Source: Promerops cafer (lineage: Eukaryota; Chordata; Aves; Passeriformes; Nectariniidae). From it: 64,000 nt of DNA. Shown here in pieces: positions 1-12,800 of the stretch; the first letter of the stretch is position 1; each line of letters starts with the position of its first letter. The notes below the pieces were generated by a model that had not been told where the DNA came from, searched no databases, and was given only the letters and a program-made list of their open reading frames with translations. The position numbers and the translations under genes were made by a program. The stretch is taken from NCBI GenBank assembly GCA_013398275.1, contig VZSE01010764.1, positions 62,001-126,000 on the forward strand, read 5' to 3'.

Positions 1-3000
1 TAAAATGTTTATATCCTACTACTTTTGTAATATGTAAAAATATATCATGAAAGCTCCCTTCTCCATTCCCCCACAGCAATGGGGAATCCACAGCTTTTTG
101 CTGAGGTGTGAAGGAAGAGTGCAAAAGAGAAGTGAGTTTAACAGTGCAGGGTTGGCTACTGAAGCTTGTCTGCTTTCACTTCCTTAATACTTCAATTTCA
201 GGGTTGTCTACTCAAGATCTGAGCTACTCTGACCAGTCCCTGCATGATAAACTCAGGGTTATGGAAGGAAACGAGCATAACATAACACAAAACATCCTCC
301 TGGACTGTATCCTTTAATAATATTCCCCATGAGAGGTCACCAGCTCCTTAAAGCCAGTGAGTTGTGAACAGCATATCCATGAACTGCATGTTGCAGGAAA
401 ACAGCCTGTAATCCCCCTACTAATCCTTGGCATCAGGGCACACACAGTGTAATTACAGACTGCAGCAGAATAATTTGAAAACTTTATTCCATGGGGCTGT
501 AATTAGATCCTGGCTGTAATCCTTTAATTGCCAATATCATCTAATGCATTACAGACATAGCACACAACTACATGAGCAAATGGGCTGAGGAGTTGTGCAA
601 GAGCCACAGCAAAAGCAACAGCAGAGCCAGGGATGAAGGCTGTTAAACAAGGAACCATTAATAAACACCAGAACATACAACCTAGAAACACCAGGATTTC
701 TGCTCTCACTCTGCAGATTTGTTGCATCAGTAGTTGGTCTCCAAGAGCACCTGACTAGAAGCACAAGTCAGAACTAGTAAAATAAATCCATCATAAATTG
801 CCACTTACGTCATTCGACCACCAAAAAAAGGGCAGAAATAGATTTCTAGCAATTCTTTGGAAGAAGTTATGAGGACTTACACTGCAGTAGGTGCTGACCC
901 AGTCCAAAATGGAGTGAAACCACAGCAGACCATACACACCACACAACACATACCCAGCTGTCAGTTCTGTGCTCCTCTGTGGGCCAGGGAGGTGCCCATC
1001 ACCTCAGCAACACATCTTCAATTGTGTTTTAACTCATTCTTATTGCAACTAACCCAACTACATCCTGCACCCAACTGCAGATTACCAGCAGCAATAGAAT
1101 TACAAGAAATATGGGTTTACATTAAAAATATATTTCTCCTTCATACCACCTGTCAAAGGCAGTAAACAATTTTCCCTTTGTAAAAGTGGCTGCAACTCTT
1201 GTAATTACCCCACAGGGTGCTGGAAAAAACAGCAGCGCAGCAAACTGCTGAAAAATTGCTTGTGAGGAACACAGCCTCCCAGTTAAACCACTCTGTTCCT
1301 TTAGTAACTCATAGGAACACACATAACAGAGCACCACTTCTTTAAGGGCATCACAAACTCAAGGTATGTGGAGGCAATCATTCTCAGAAATACCCTCTAT
1401 TTACTGAATTTTCAAATCCACATCCACTCACTTGGTTTCCTAATGCAGAGAAACACCTCCTCTGACTGGCAGCTCTGTCACTTCCTTGCCTGGATTAAAC
1501 TGGAAGATAAATTGAAAATGAGGGAGAAATTCCTTCATGATACTTCACATATTCATTAGTAACACAAGACATGATGGTTGTTGGGAAATGTAAAGTCTTT
1601 AATTTTAGAAAAGTCTAAGCAATTGGGAAGATGCAACAGGTTCCTGCAAACAGAAGCAAAGCAGCACCCAATCTCAAACTAGGCCTAAGTAAGAAACAAT
1701 TACTAATAATATAACCTTGTTATATTCACCAGCTGAACTCAAGAGGACTTAAAGGGAAACAGGACTAAAAAAGCAGGAGAGGTGACTGGAAGCTTGTTTA
1801 TTTACAGGTATTTACATGAACCCCATGCCTCTCCCCAGTATGACAGGCTTTTATTGTAATATATTGGTAAAAATATAAAATCTCATTTAAACCCCTAAAA
1901 AGAGTTACTAAGTTCTCCTCCTTCTTCCCAATTTCACCCAATGGAAAGTTAAAAAAAAATCCAAATGTCCTGATTTAGCTTGAGGTCTACCTCAGCAATA
2001 GCTGAGGGCAGCAGATGGGTTCTCAGGATCCGCCAGAGCCTTTCACCTGCCCAGCAGAAAAGAGCTGCAAGGCACAAATGCCACTTCTACAAGCACTGCT
2101 TGGAGTGGACAAAACCTCCTCCTTGAACAATGGGACAAGTGCTGGCACAGCTGAGAAAGCTGCTGAGAGCTGTCAGCTGTGAGATCACACCACGGCAGCT
2201 CCGTGTGTCCCTGGGGAAAAGGGAACTGCTGCGCCAGCTCGCCCTTACCTTGCACCAGAGAAAGCTGCAGCTCACAGGAGTTAATTTCCATAAAAACAGG
2301 CAGGAAGGGTAACAGGTTGGCACAGTGAGACCCCAGCTGTGAACACACAAGCAGGACCACACAGGTTGTTCATTTAAACAACATCAAGGTAAAAATTCTC
2401 AGGTTGTTTGGAAGCCAAAGCAGCAGAGCACCATCCTGCAGCATTTTTCTTGGGTGTAGTGCAGGGAAGTGCAGCAGCCCCTCCTCAGCTCCCTCGGCCA
2501 CACTGCCTCAGTGTGTTCCACCAACAGTGCCCAGAGACCAAAATCAGGGTGGGTTGGTTTTTTTTCCTCAAACTTTAAGAGCCTTTAAGAATTAGATGCA
2601 GCATCTGTGCATCATATCATAGAATTTTATTAACTGAATGGAAAAAGCACTGCCAAAGGATGAATGAACCAACTTCTTTTAGATGCATACATGCTAGGAT
2701 GAGATGACTTGTCCTCAGAATGTAATTACACTACATTTCAAGCCCAAGTGACCATGTCAGACATCTGCATCTAAGGATTTGTCCCTTATGTTAGAGCACA
2801 CACAGTGGGTGCTAAGGTATTGTCTAAGAGGGAGTCCCTAGGAAAAGGTCAGGAAAAAGCAAACAGAAATGAAGTGACCTGCCTGAAGTGGTGCAGCATG
2901 GGCAAGACTGACATGGCAAGTGGCTGCAATAAATGGAAAAGAACACAGAATAATATCAATATAGGATGAATAATGCCAAAGAGAAATCTTTTCCACTGAC

Positions 3001-5860
3001 TTTGGATCAGGCCCTGGATATTGACAGAGGAATCAGAGGTGAAACAGCAAGAACAAAAGTGACCTCAAAAGCAAGACATCAGTACATACCCTTTTGATAC
3101 TTTCTTCCATCATGTATGTTTAGCTTGCAGAAAAGAAACTTAAAAAGCTGGAAAGTTATACAAGCACTCCCTTTTACTACTTTGTTTTTCTTTACCTTTT
3201 GCAAAAATGCTCTTGCTGGAGACCAGTGTATGAAAGTGAGGTAAGTGGCTATTGCACAGCTTTATCTGAGCTTTCATTTTCTGTAACTATCTGAAGGCAC
3301 CACGCAGCACTTCTCAATATCATGCAACACATTTTCCAATTAGGCTGGAGGCTGCATATCTCTGCTCAATATCCCTGGTGGTTTTTAATAAGGTTTTTGC
3401 TTATTCCATCTCCAACACTTGTTTGACACAACAGCAATTTTTCCAGATGACAGAGAACCCAGCAATCATAAAGAATGAATTATTTACAGAAAGATCAGTA
3501 CTCCAGTACACGTCAAGACTTCACTAATTGTAGTTAATTGAAAGTACCACACTGAACATATGCACAGTGCTCTTCAGATTCATAAAAGCTTCAAGTGTTT
3601 TTAAATACTACTGAAAAAAAAGGGAAAGGCTCAGAAGATTGATAGCAGGAAACAATACCTTCCAGTTCTAGAGCACTGACTCAAATCAAGTCAAAGATAA
3701 TCAAAGGTAGAACACACCATCTGCTAACTGACTGAGGGGGGCAGGTAATTCCTTTTTCTAATGGGCACACAGTATCATAAGTCTTCAACAAAGCCAAAAG
3801 ATCCAATTACAGCTATGCAGATCAGGCTAAACTTCCTGCTGCAGTTTAGCTTACCTGTGCTCTGCCTCCGTGCAGGCCCTCCACCTAAGCCATGCTGATC
3901 TAGAGCTTTTTAAAAAGATGTTCAAGGCAAACCAATTAAAAAAACTCAAAGAAACAAACTCAAAGAAACAAACCAGAGGACCCAACTTCACAAGATTCAT
4001 TTAGAAAGCAGCAGCAAAGCTCAAGACCAATTTAGGTCCAGGTTCATTGTTCTATTCATAAACCTGCAGTTTCCACAAGCATGGTGAAGTACTCTAACAG
4101 ATCATTGTGCTCAGGAAAACAGGGGTGGGGTGAAGTTGCCTGCAAGGTTAACACTTCAAATCATCTCACAGAAGTGTCCTGTGATCACCAGGGACAAAGC
4201 AGGATCACAACCCCTTCTACAACAGCTGTAAGAGCAGCAAAACTTTACCCTCACCAAGCTCCAGAAATATCTTATGTTTAGAGAGAGCACTCCTTAGGAA
4301 ACCATGCTGGTGTGTCAGTGCCTGGAACTGGACTCACTGCCTGCTGGCCCTTCTTGGTTACGACTCTTGGGTTCAATTTCTTCCTCTGTCCAAAAGAATT
4401 CAAAGCCAAACCACATGCTCCTTCTTAGGTTAGCACCCAAAACACAAAAGTGAGGGGATCATTTTCAGTGTCAGTGTGGCCATTCATTAACTGTTTGCAA
4501 CAAATCCATAAACGTAACTGAAAAGACAAGTTTACTTGCCCTGAAGCTCAAATTATCCAACAGCAGAAAGACAGAAGGGGCTAATAACTCACATGTGCAT
4601 TGGTCCCCTGACTAATCTCACCTTGGATTTTTTTCAGCCCATTAACTATTTTAGACTCACAGGGTCTGTAGTGTGGCAGGTAGTTCAGCCTTCCGAAAAC
4701 GTGAAGAACAGGGAAATTCAGCTTCAGATCACTCAAACATCCTAAACATTCTTACTTATCTGTATTTTTTTATGAAGAGCAAACATGAGCACATTTCCTG
4801 GTTTGTTTTCAATGCAAGTCTTGCTCACTTTCTGAAAGCTTTTTTTCTCCCCAAGACAAAATGGGTGCCCATGCCTTGTGTCCAAAGCTTTTATCAAAGA
4901 ATTACCTGCCGCCTACAAATTTCAAGATGCCTTAATGCCTGGCTAGAGCTGTTTGCAAGCCACATGTAACTTCCTATGCTACTTGCCCAGCATTCCCTAT
5001 TTTGTAGCACCATGTGAGTGTGCTGGTGCCTCAGCAACCACTTTCTCAGTGCACAAAATGTGTAACTCTTCCTCTGAAGCCTGACTTCAGCCAGGCTGTG
5101 CTCATGGCTCTGGAGTCTGCTGTACAGGCCAAAATCCTAAGTAGGCAATAGTGCATTGACAAACTTGGAATGTAGATTTAAACACAGACAAGCTGATGTG
5201 ACACTGGAACAAGCTGAAACAGTACACATTTTAATAGAATATCCATCTCTTTCTTAGTGAAAGGATTGAGCACATTATGCTTCAGTGTTTTTCCCCTGAG
5301 TGCTAAGCTCAAAAGTATTTAAGTTCAAAAGTATTCAGAAGCAGGTTTGAGTCCTGCAGTCTCATTTTGCTTCATTTCTAACCTATGCTGAAGAAATAAT
5401 TGCTTGGTCTCAATCCCTCCATGCAAGCTAAAATCCAACTGATTTGTCTTACAAAATTCTTATTGGGCTACATAGACTGTATAAAACCTCTGCTGACAGA
5501 GACAGGATAAATATCATCAAGGACAGGGCAAGCAGGATTTCCTACTCGATTAGATATAAACCACAGAAGAACAACAGCTCTGTCCATAATCCAAGAACAT
5601 GATGTACCCTTATAACAGAGTAGTTAAGCCCTGGAACAGCTTGCCCAGGAGGTGTTCAGGAACCTCCATTCACAGAAACTTGACTGGCCCTCAGCAAACA
5701 GAGAGGATTTTGAAGTGAGCCCTGCACTAAACAAGAGTGTGAACCAGAAACCTCCAGAGGTCCCTTTACATTCGGTGTATGTAATCCCACATAGACTGAC
5801 ATACAGATGCAAAGCCAGCCTCATGAGATGAGGTGGGGGAGTAAATCAGGACTACCACAA
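1..5860. other. Intergenic DNA downstream of ACTR3B
   Basis: AT-rich non-coding sequence past the ACTR3B polyadenylation site. All open frames are short (about 105 codons or fewer), lack splice-compatible neighbours and match nothing I recognise. A small local tandem repeat of 'ctcaaagaaacaaa' lies near 3948-3975. The only mobile-element relic I can support is the CR1 fragment near 5622. Regulatory elements could be present but cannot be told from background by eye. Confidence 0.7.
5622..5800 (+). mobile_element. CR1 LINE fragment, old and degenerate
   Basis: The stretch runs in CR1 3'-UTR order. It begins with 'ccctggaacagcttgccca', continues with a 'gaggtgttcaggaacctcc'-type block, and ends with 'cctccagaggtcccttt', which matches the bird CR1 motif 'ctccagaggtcccttccaac'. 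The terminal octamer repeats are not preserved, so this is a diverged, 5'-truncated copy in plus orientation. It lies just downstream of the ACTR3B poly(A) site. Boundaries are approximate. Confidence 0.65.
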
Positions 5861-5865
5861 ACATT

Positions 5866-6709
5866 CATAAAGATGTTAACAGCTTTTATTTCATTGGTGC
5901 AAGGCCCGTGTGTCATCCACCACTCACCAACAGCAAAACAAAACATCTCCTAAAAAACAGTTTCAGAAAATTCAAAACAAAGGAACAGTGGCTATAATAA
6001 ACTTCGTATAATACTGTAAATCACTTTGTACCATCCAAACATGAACAGATCAGTTTCTATCATACATGGCTTATTTTTTCCCCCAAAAATGCACTAGCAC
6101 GACTCCAATACATGCCTCACACCTGGAAATGCATAACACCACTCCATGACATTGACAGCTGTTCAGACTTGGAACGAGTCATCAATTCACCCTACCAATA
6201 TCATAAAATACAAAATGATATGAAAACCTACATTTACAAAGTACTGTCCCAATCCTGCAATCTATTCCATTTGGGTAGGTACCTGTATCCATTCCAACTC
6301 CCCTAAAGGCAATGTGGTATTTAGTGCTCCATTGCTAAAGGTTTGATTGCAAACTCAGGGCACAAGTGGGAAAGGTTTCGATCTTTCCACAAGCAGTAAA
6401 ACACTGCCTTTTTCTTCTAGATTCAGTTTCAGTAGTATTTGCACAACCTCCTAAACCGAGACTTACCTATTTTCAATTACCTCACATTTAGGAAGAAAGA
6501 AGGAAAGGCTCTGAGTAGTCAGCAGAGAAATGGCTCGTACTGAAATGACTTGGGGCTGTAAGCTGTGCTTTAGTGCACAATGGTGATCCAAATGCCTCAG
6601 AGTTAACCACACCTTGCTTCAATATTTACAGTATCTGCTGCCTTCCTCTGCACTGCATGAGTTTCTTCACCAGCACGGTATCAGAGATCTTATTTCCACT
6701 GGATGAGCA
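5866..6709 (-). other. ACTR3B: ACTR3B 3' untranslated region (inferred)
   Basis: This is the sequence between the TAG stop and the inferred cleavage site, roughly 840 bases. It is AT-rich and has no intron signal or competing full gene-strand AATAAA that I noticed. Short open frames in it are not conserved protein. Confidence 0.55.
5885..5890 (-). terminator. ACTR3B: ACTR3B polyadenylation signal (AATAAA)
   Basis: The plus-strand 'tttatt' reads AATAAA on the gene strand, about 820 bases past the stop codon. Immediately downstream in gene sense (about 5870 to 5825) is a GU-rich stretch reading 'gaatgtttgtggtagt', the usual downstream element. Cleavage is therefore expected near 5860-5875. Use of this signal is inferred, not shown. 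Confidence 0.6.
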
Positions 6710-6805
6710 CTATGACATGACTCCAAAAACGGGATTATGACGACAAATACTAGGGCCATACTCTTCATAGTCCTTCTTGGTGTGACATACTTGGAAAAAC
6801 TCTGG
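6710..6805 (-). CDS. ACTR3B: ACTR3B exon 12 (residues 388-418 and stop)
   Basis: The acceptor reads ..ATAG|CCAGAG. The exon encodes PEFFQVCHTKKDYEEYG.. through FGVMS and the TAG stop at 6712-6710. It is 96 nt, phase 0. The 'FFQ' and 'EEYG' residues match the 3B paralogue. This is the C-terminal part of subdomain 1 of the actin fold. Confidence 0.97.
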   Translation of the reverse strand, partial: PEFFQVCHTKKDYEEYGPSICRHNPVFGVMS

Positions 6806-9800
6806 CTATAAAAATATAAAACAAATCCCCCCAAAAGCATAAGAACATAAGTAGAAAAAAACAACAAATAAATAACATCTTGGCATTTCTGTAGATTGCG
6901 GCTTTACAACATTGTATTACATTTAAATATAGAAATATAGGAAAATGAAAAATATTGGGATATGAATACAACTAATCAAGAGAAGTTCGTCTGGTCGTAA
7001 GACTGCTTTTAAACACAGCAGTAAGAAATCCCACTTGGCAGACAGGAATTGCTCCCATTTTCCTGTATTTGCTTCTCTCTTGCATTTAAGACTATTGCCT
7101 TGGATTCTATATTTCTGAAGTCCTAACTAATCTCTAGTGCTGATTTAAAGAATAAAGACACTATATTGGAACTATCATATCAAAACTACATTAGAATCAT
7201 GTCAACTCATGATATCCTTACTCAAGCAAAGCTCCCATCTGCCCTGTACAAATTTTACTGAGATAAAACTTGGGTAAGGATTCCAGAATGTGACACCATT
7301 TAGGCTGTTGCAATGAAAAAGTTTATAACTTACTAGTCAGATCAAATACACCCAGAATTCAACATGCAATGAAAATTAAGAACAACTCTGATGAAGACTT
7401 ACTGTTGAAGCCAGCATGGAACCTCCAAACCAAACTGCATAACGCTGCATGTGATGTGTTATCACTTGAACTTCCACTGGTTTGGGCTAAGGAAAACAGT
7501 TCATATTTAGGTGGTTTTCAAACTTAACATAGTTAGAATCAGACACCTTCAACCCCCCCATTCACATAACTACCACACTTATTACTCAGATATGCTCCCT
7601 CTAGGAGACCAAGTATAAAACTCTTCATGATAACTATGTTGAAGGGCACAAAGTTAAATCCCTCTTGCCTACTGCTCTCACATCTCCTAGAAGGAAAACC
7701 AGAACTGCTCACAGTAATTTTAAGATTCCTATAAAGAGATGTCATACACTGCAAGGCTACCAGTGCTTTTAACAACACATAAACATATCCTACTTTAGTA
7801 TTTTCACTGGTGAGGTGAAAACTTTGAACTTGATTTCTGTCACTAGTCATGTAATAAATGCACTTGAAACACTCACTTACTTTTATCCGACCACCACTGA
7901 GCTCCTCACTAAGCCGCAATCTCGCATCCACCACTCTCTTCAAATCCCTTTGCAGTCGTCGTCCAAAGTCCCTGAACATTGTGGATCCTCCTGAGAGGAC
8001 CACATTCTGTGCAGAAATAAAAGACACATTCTGTAAATCCATCTTCAAGCAAGTTTCCCAACAGCCAACACTGCAGAGGTGACTATGTGAATTTCAGCAT
8101 CATTAGGAAGCTGACAAGGTAAGTAGGACACCTTAAGCACCCTCCCAATTTACAGGAAGTTCATGGCTCCCCTATTTTTCTCCTTTAAATGCTTTTATGT
8201 AGAATGGGTTATTATAAAGGAGGATCCATTAAAACCATAAGCCAGTACTCTACATATGCAGAGCAGCAGAAATAAGACACTACATCAAGAAGCTTCTCGG
8301 GGGATGTTCACAGCAAGCAGTTTTAGCCCTGACCCTAAATAAGGCTCAAGTTTCATCATATTACATAGCTAAAAAATCTACAAAATTATCTAGAACTCTA
8401 TTTTTTTTTTTTTAATTTCCAGAGTTCTTCAAAAAGGCACCACACCTTCACAGAGAACTGCAGCACAGAAGAAGGTATGATGCCTCTTCCCTTGCTTGTC
8501 TGGTATTAATCAGTTTTCAGAGCAGAACCAAATGCCTCTCAGCCTGGACTTGTACTTGGATTCTAAACACACATTTTAGAATTTCCCATCCCTAATTCTG
8601 ATAACACTACAGCATCTCAGACTAACACAGAAGTCATTTCAAAGTTGGGGGATTCAAAACAAGACCCCTAAAACGTAAAATCAGTGGCAGCAGAAATGCA
8701 ACTGATGCTCAGAAAAAAGAACTCAATGTGACAAAACTGCACATCTGCCCTTGCACAGCGCTAAAACCACTCACATGCCTTTGACACATGTCCACAAGGA
8801 ACTTGGATCAGGAGTTCATTGTACACAGGTCCAAGGATTATCTCTCAGTAACATTTTTTGACATTGCAGACCAAGACTGTGCACATAATGAAAGAATTCT
8901 TGACCCACTGTTTTCAGCCTGCACATGGATCCAAAGAGTCAAAAGACATGCATAATAAGTGTTGACACTTGCATGGTGCAGAAGTGCTTGGATTTAAACA
9001 ACAGATAACCAGAGAAATCTTGTTTGTACCTTGTAAAGTGAGAAGAAAGCTGTTTGTTTATTCATGAGAAAAAAATCCCTGCACATCATAAAAACCATTA
9101 CAGTAGGAAAAACTCATTTCTTCACAGCTTCAGATTATCTACAGTATAAAACAATGCATAACAAGGCAGGTGTACTTTAAAGAAAAAAAAGCACAATTCC
9201 CCATAACATTACTGAAACATTTCCAAAATGAAAAGAGAAGGACAAAGAAGAGAAAAAGAAATCACAGCTGATCCTAAAGTTACAGCAGGAGGGAGGATTC
9301 CCCCTACTCTCCCCATACAGAACAACATCTCTTCCCCTGCATCAAACTGGTCATGCACTCCACTTGGGAAAAGGAAATTGCTAACGGACAAAAAAGACAA
9401 CAACCAACCTGAGTGATGAAATAGCAATTAAAAAGATGTCATCAGAAAATATTACCTGGAGATAATGAAGTTGGCGAAGAACGTGAAAGCAATAATTTTA
9501 TTCAAAGCAAATTAAACTTCAAGCATACTCCATAAAGTGGACAATGCTATCACTAAAAATAGATTCCAGAATAAACCCAAGAGTAATTTTTCGAATGCAC
9601 CCAAGACCAATTCATGTAACTACAGAGTTAGCAGCATCATTGGGAGGATCTTTGCACCTAGTTACCATTCCAAGGTTAGAGGCTAAGAAGTTACATCTTC
9701 TTCAAATTATGATTATTCAAGTACTTCTACACACTGAAATCAGTTCAACAATAACACTGCCCAAGGAGAATAGAAGCACCAAGGTACAAATGTTGAAAAG

Positions 9801-12800
9801 ATGAGTCACCTCATTATCACATATCTGGACCAGCCAGGCTAAGCAAAATTCTAGATATAAGTAACTAGGAGACACCAACTGCATTTAAAAGATGCTTAAT
9901 TATACAGTTAGAGTTCCCCTGCTCCCTGCACTTCTTGTCAGTGTCAGACCAAATCCATGCTAACTCTTAGTAGAAGACTTGCCATACAGCCTTCAGCAAG
10001 TTCTCAACTCAGCAAGTCAGGTCAGAAGCCAGGTACTCCCCACTTACAATGAAAGCAGAATCCATATCCATTCCAAACTCTTCAAACACCACACCCACCA
10101 CTCACAAAGGACACAATAAAGGTGAGAAAAGATGGTCAGATTAAAAAAAAACAAAAACAAACCCCAAAATACAACCAAGGGGGGACCACCCACCTCCCTC
10201 CATCCTGACCTCTCAAATATCTTCTCTAGAATAAATCTGAGTAATCCCAATAACTATTTAAAAACCATAAAAATAAAGCATGCTAAATACATCTGTGGAG
10301 AAAGCTTACTAGTGATGTTTGGGTTTTCAGCCTGTCAGAGAATCCTCTGGCCTCCCAGAAAAAGACATCAAAGAAGTTAGGCTTTAAGTATCTGTTTCCA
10401 GCTGATTCCTTTAAAGAAGGCTTCTTCTGATCTTACTCTGCTCAAACACACTTCAGCTGGTTGAACAGCTCCAAGCAGCCCACATGTTTCCCAGCTAACA
10501 CCAATTATCATACCTGCTGATGGAAAGAACCTCCAGCTGGTTTTCACTTTTATAGCTAACTGGCTGAACATTTAAGATGTTTTGAAAGAATGTGTTCCCT
10601 TAGCAGAGAGGGAGGAAGCCCTTCCACACACCTGAAAAAGTTAACCACAACAAGTAAATAAATGGCAGTAGGCTATTTCTGGAAGGAGACTACGGGAGTG
10701 GATATCAATCACAGAATCCTTACGGGTGGAAAAGACCTCTGAGATCATCGAGATCACCTCAGAGGGCTGGCAAGAAATTTCTCCCTTCTCCTCTGTACCT
10801 TTTGCTTCTCTTATGAACTTGTGGAACTGAGTTTCTCATTGTACCATTTCTGGTATTATGCCTGTACAATGTAACACTGCAGAGACATGAAATTACCCAG
10901 CAAAGCAACCCAGCTCTTGTAACAGTAATCTTTGACTAAATCAAGCTTACATAAAAATTCCAAAGAATGAAATTAGATCCTGAAGAACTCAGCACTACCA
11001 AACACAAGGTGCTGAACTGGTTTGTGCATCTTCACACTGCACTGTGCTGTGAGCACACTCTCAGCTGGACACATCAGACTTTGCAGCACCAAACTGAAAA
11101 GCATCCCCTGCTTTTCTGGCAAGTAAGAACAACACATCCTATTTTCCCTTCCTTCCAACTGACAGACTAAATTAAAGTTAACATGACATGACCAGACCAC
11201 CAGAGACATGTAATGAGATCAATATATGACTGTTAATAAAAATTATTATGGGTAAAACCAGGAAGGTTCATAAGCTGAAGCCAAGCACTTCATTAGCAAG
11301 TGAATCAATTAAGCTACACGTCTCTGTAATTTGGTTAAAACAGGGCACTATTTGCCAACACAGTATGGAAAGTATAAGGACAAATATTGTTCATACCAAA
11401 CAATAAATATAGCACAAAGAATTAAATTCATTGTCAAAAACATTATTTTCAAAATACATTTACTTCTAATAATAAGGAAACCATTTCCTTTTCCTTAAAA
11501 TCATGAATTTAACGTTCGTTTCACATTTCAAGTCATAGCAAGAGATTTCAGCATGACTAATGGTGGTGCCATTCTGCAGAAATACGCCTCAGACACAAAA
11601 GGAACCAGAAAATCCTGCAGATGCACTGAGCTATTGTTAAACCAACCAGTAGGAGTAATCTTACAAATTTATTTACAGCTGTGATAGGAATAAGCAGGGC
11701 TTCTCCTCAGTACTCCTGTGCTACAATGGCAGAGTTAATCTCTTGGGGCTTTCATTCAAATACCCCAGGAATACTGCAGCATTCAGCAGGAATGCTGCTC
11801 CTTTCCCATGTCCTGTCACGGTGCCAGCAGATGCCATGGCCTGGCAGTCCCTCCTTCCCTCACCCAGAGTCTCCCCACTCTGCTCTGGGTCAGTAACAGG
11901 GAATTTCTGTGGTGCTGGAGCACAGATCAGCAAAGCCAGTCCAACAGTGCCATCTACCCACCATGGTGTGCAGCTGGAGCTGCTCTCACACCAACTCTAT
12001 TTACCAGCACCTGAAGTCAGAAGTGATGTCTCAGGGGGTTTTTGCCACCCCATTAGCCCCTGCACCCAGGACCTCTCCAGTGTCTGAGGATGGGCTCTTG
12101 TGAGCTCGGCAGTTTTACTGAGTGAACACTGACACAAACAAGCACAGTCCAAGTCTTAAATGCAGCAACGAGCTTGACTTTACTATTCCACTAAGTTTTC
12201 ATCTTGAGAGAGACTGAGTCCACAACAATGGCACACCCAGCTAAGAAGTCGCCTTCTCTAAAGAAAAGAGCCAATTTGTCAAAATCTTCTCTCCATGCAC
12301 CTGTGTTTCCATGGAAAAGCTGGATAATTCATCTCCAATAAAACACCACACTTGCCAATATCCTACAGTCCCTCACCTCATGCAGAATTTTCAACTTGAG
12401 AAGTTGGCTTAGAAGTTTAAGGTCAAGGATGCTGTAATTTAATTCAGTATGATCTGATTCACAAATGCTAAAGCATGCTTGGCTAGGACCTTTTGGAGGT
12501 ATTTCTGACAGAATTTACCTGGCTTCAGATGCAATTTATCTTATACTCTTTCCTGCAGGTATTTGTGCTAAAAACATAGCAGAGAAAAGTTGAAAGAAAT
12601 CAATTGCTGGGACAGTCAGTGACCCTACACTTCTATCCTTTGTACTGGGAGAAGGCAAGGACCTCAGAGCTGTTAATACTGTTCTCATCATAACTCTGGA
12701 AGTACCTGGGGAGAGACTCCAGATAAGAGAAAAGAAAGATGAAGCAGAGTGTGGAATAAAAGTGATAGTTTCTGAACCTGTTACTAACAAAAAATACTGT

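Noticed and set aside
7539..8048. 169-codon minus-strand open frame as a stand-alone protein
   Set aside because: Only 7881-8006 is real (ACTR3B exon 10). The rest is read-through of introns 9 and 10 on either side of proper splice sites.
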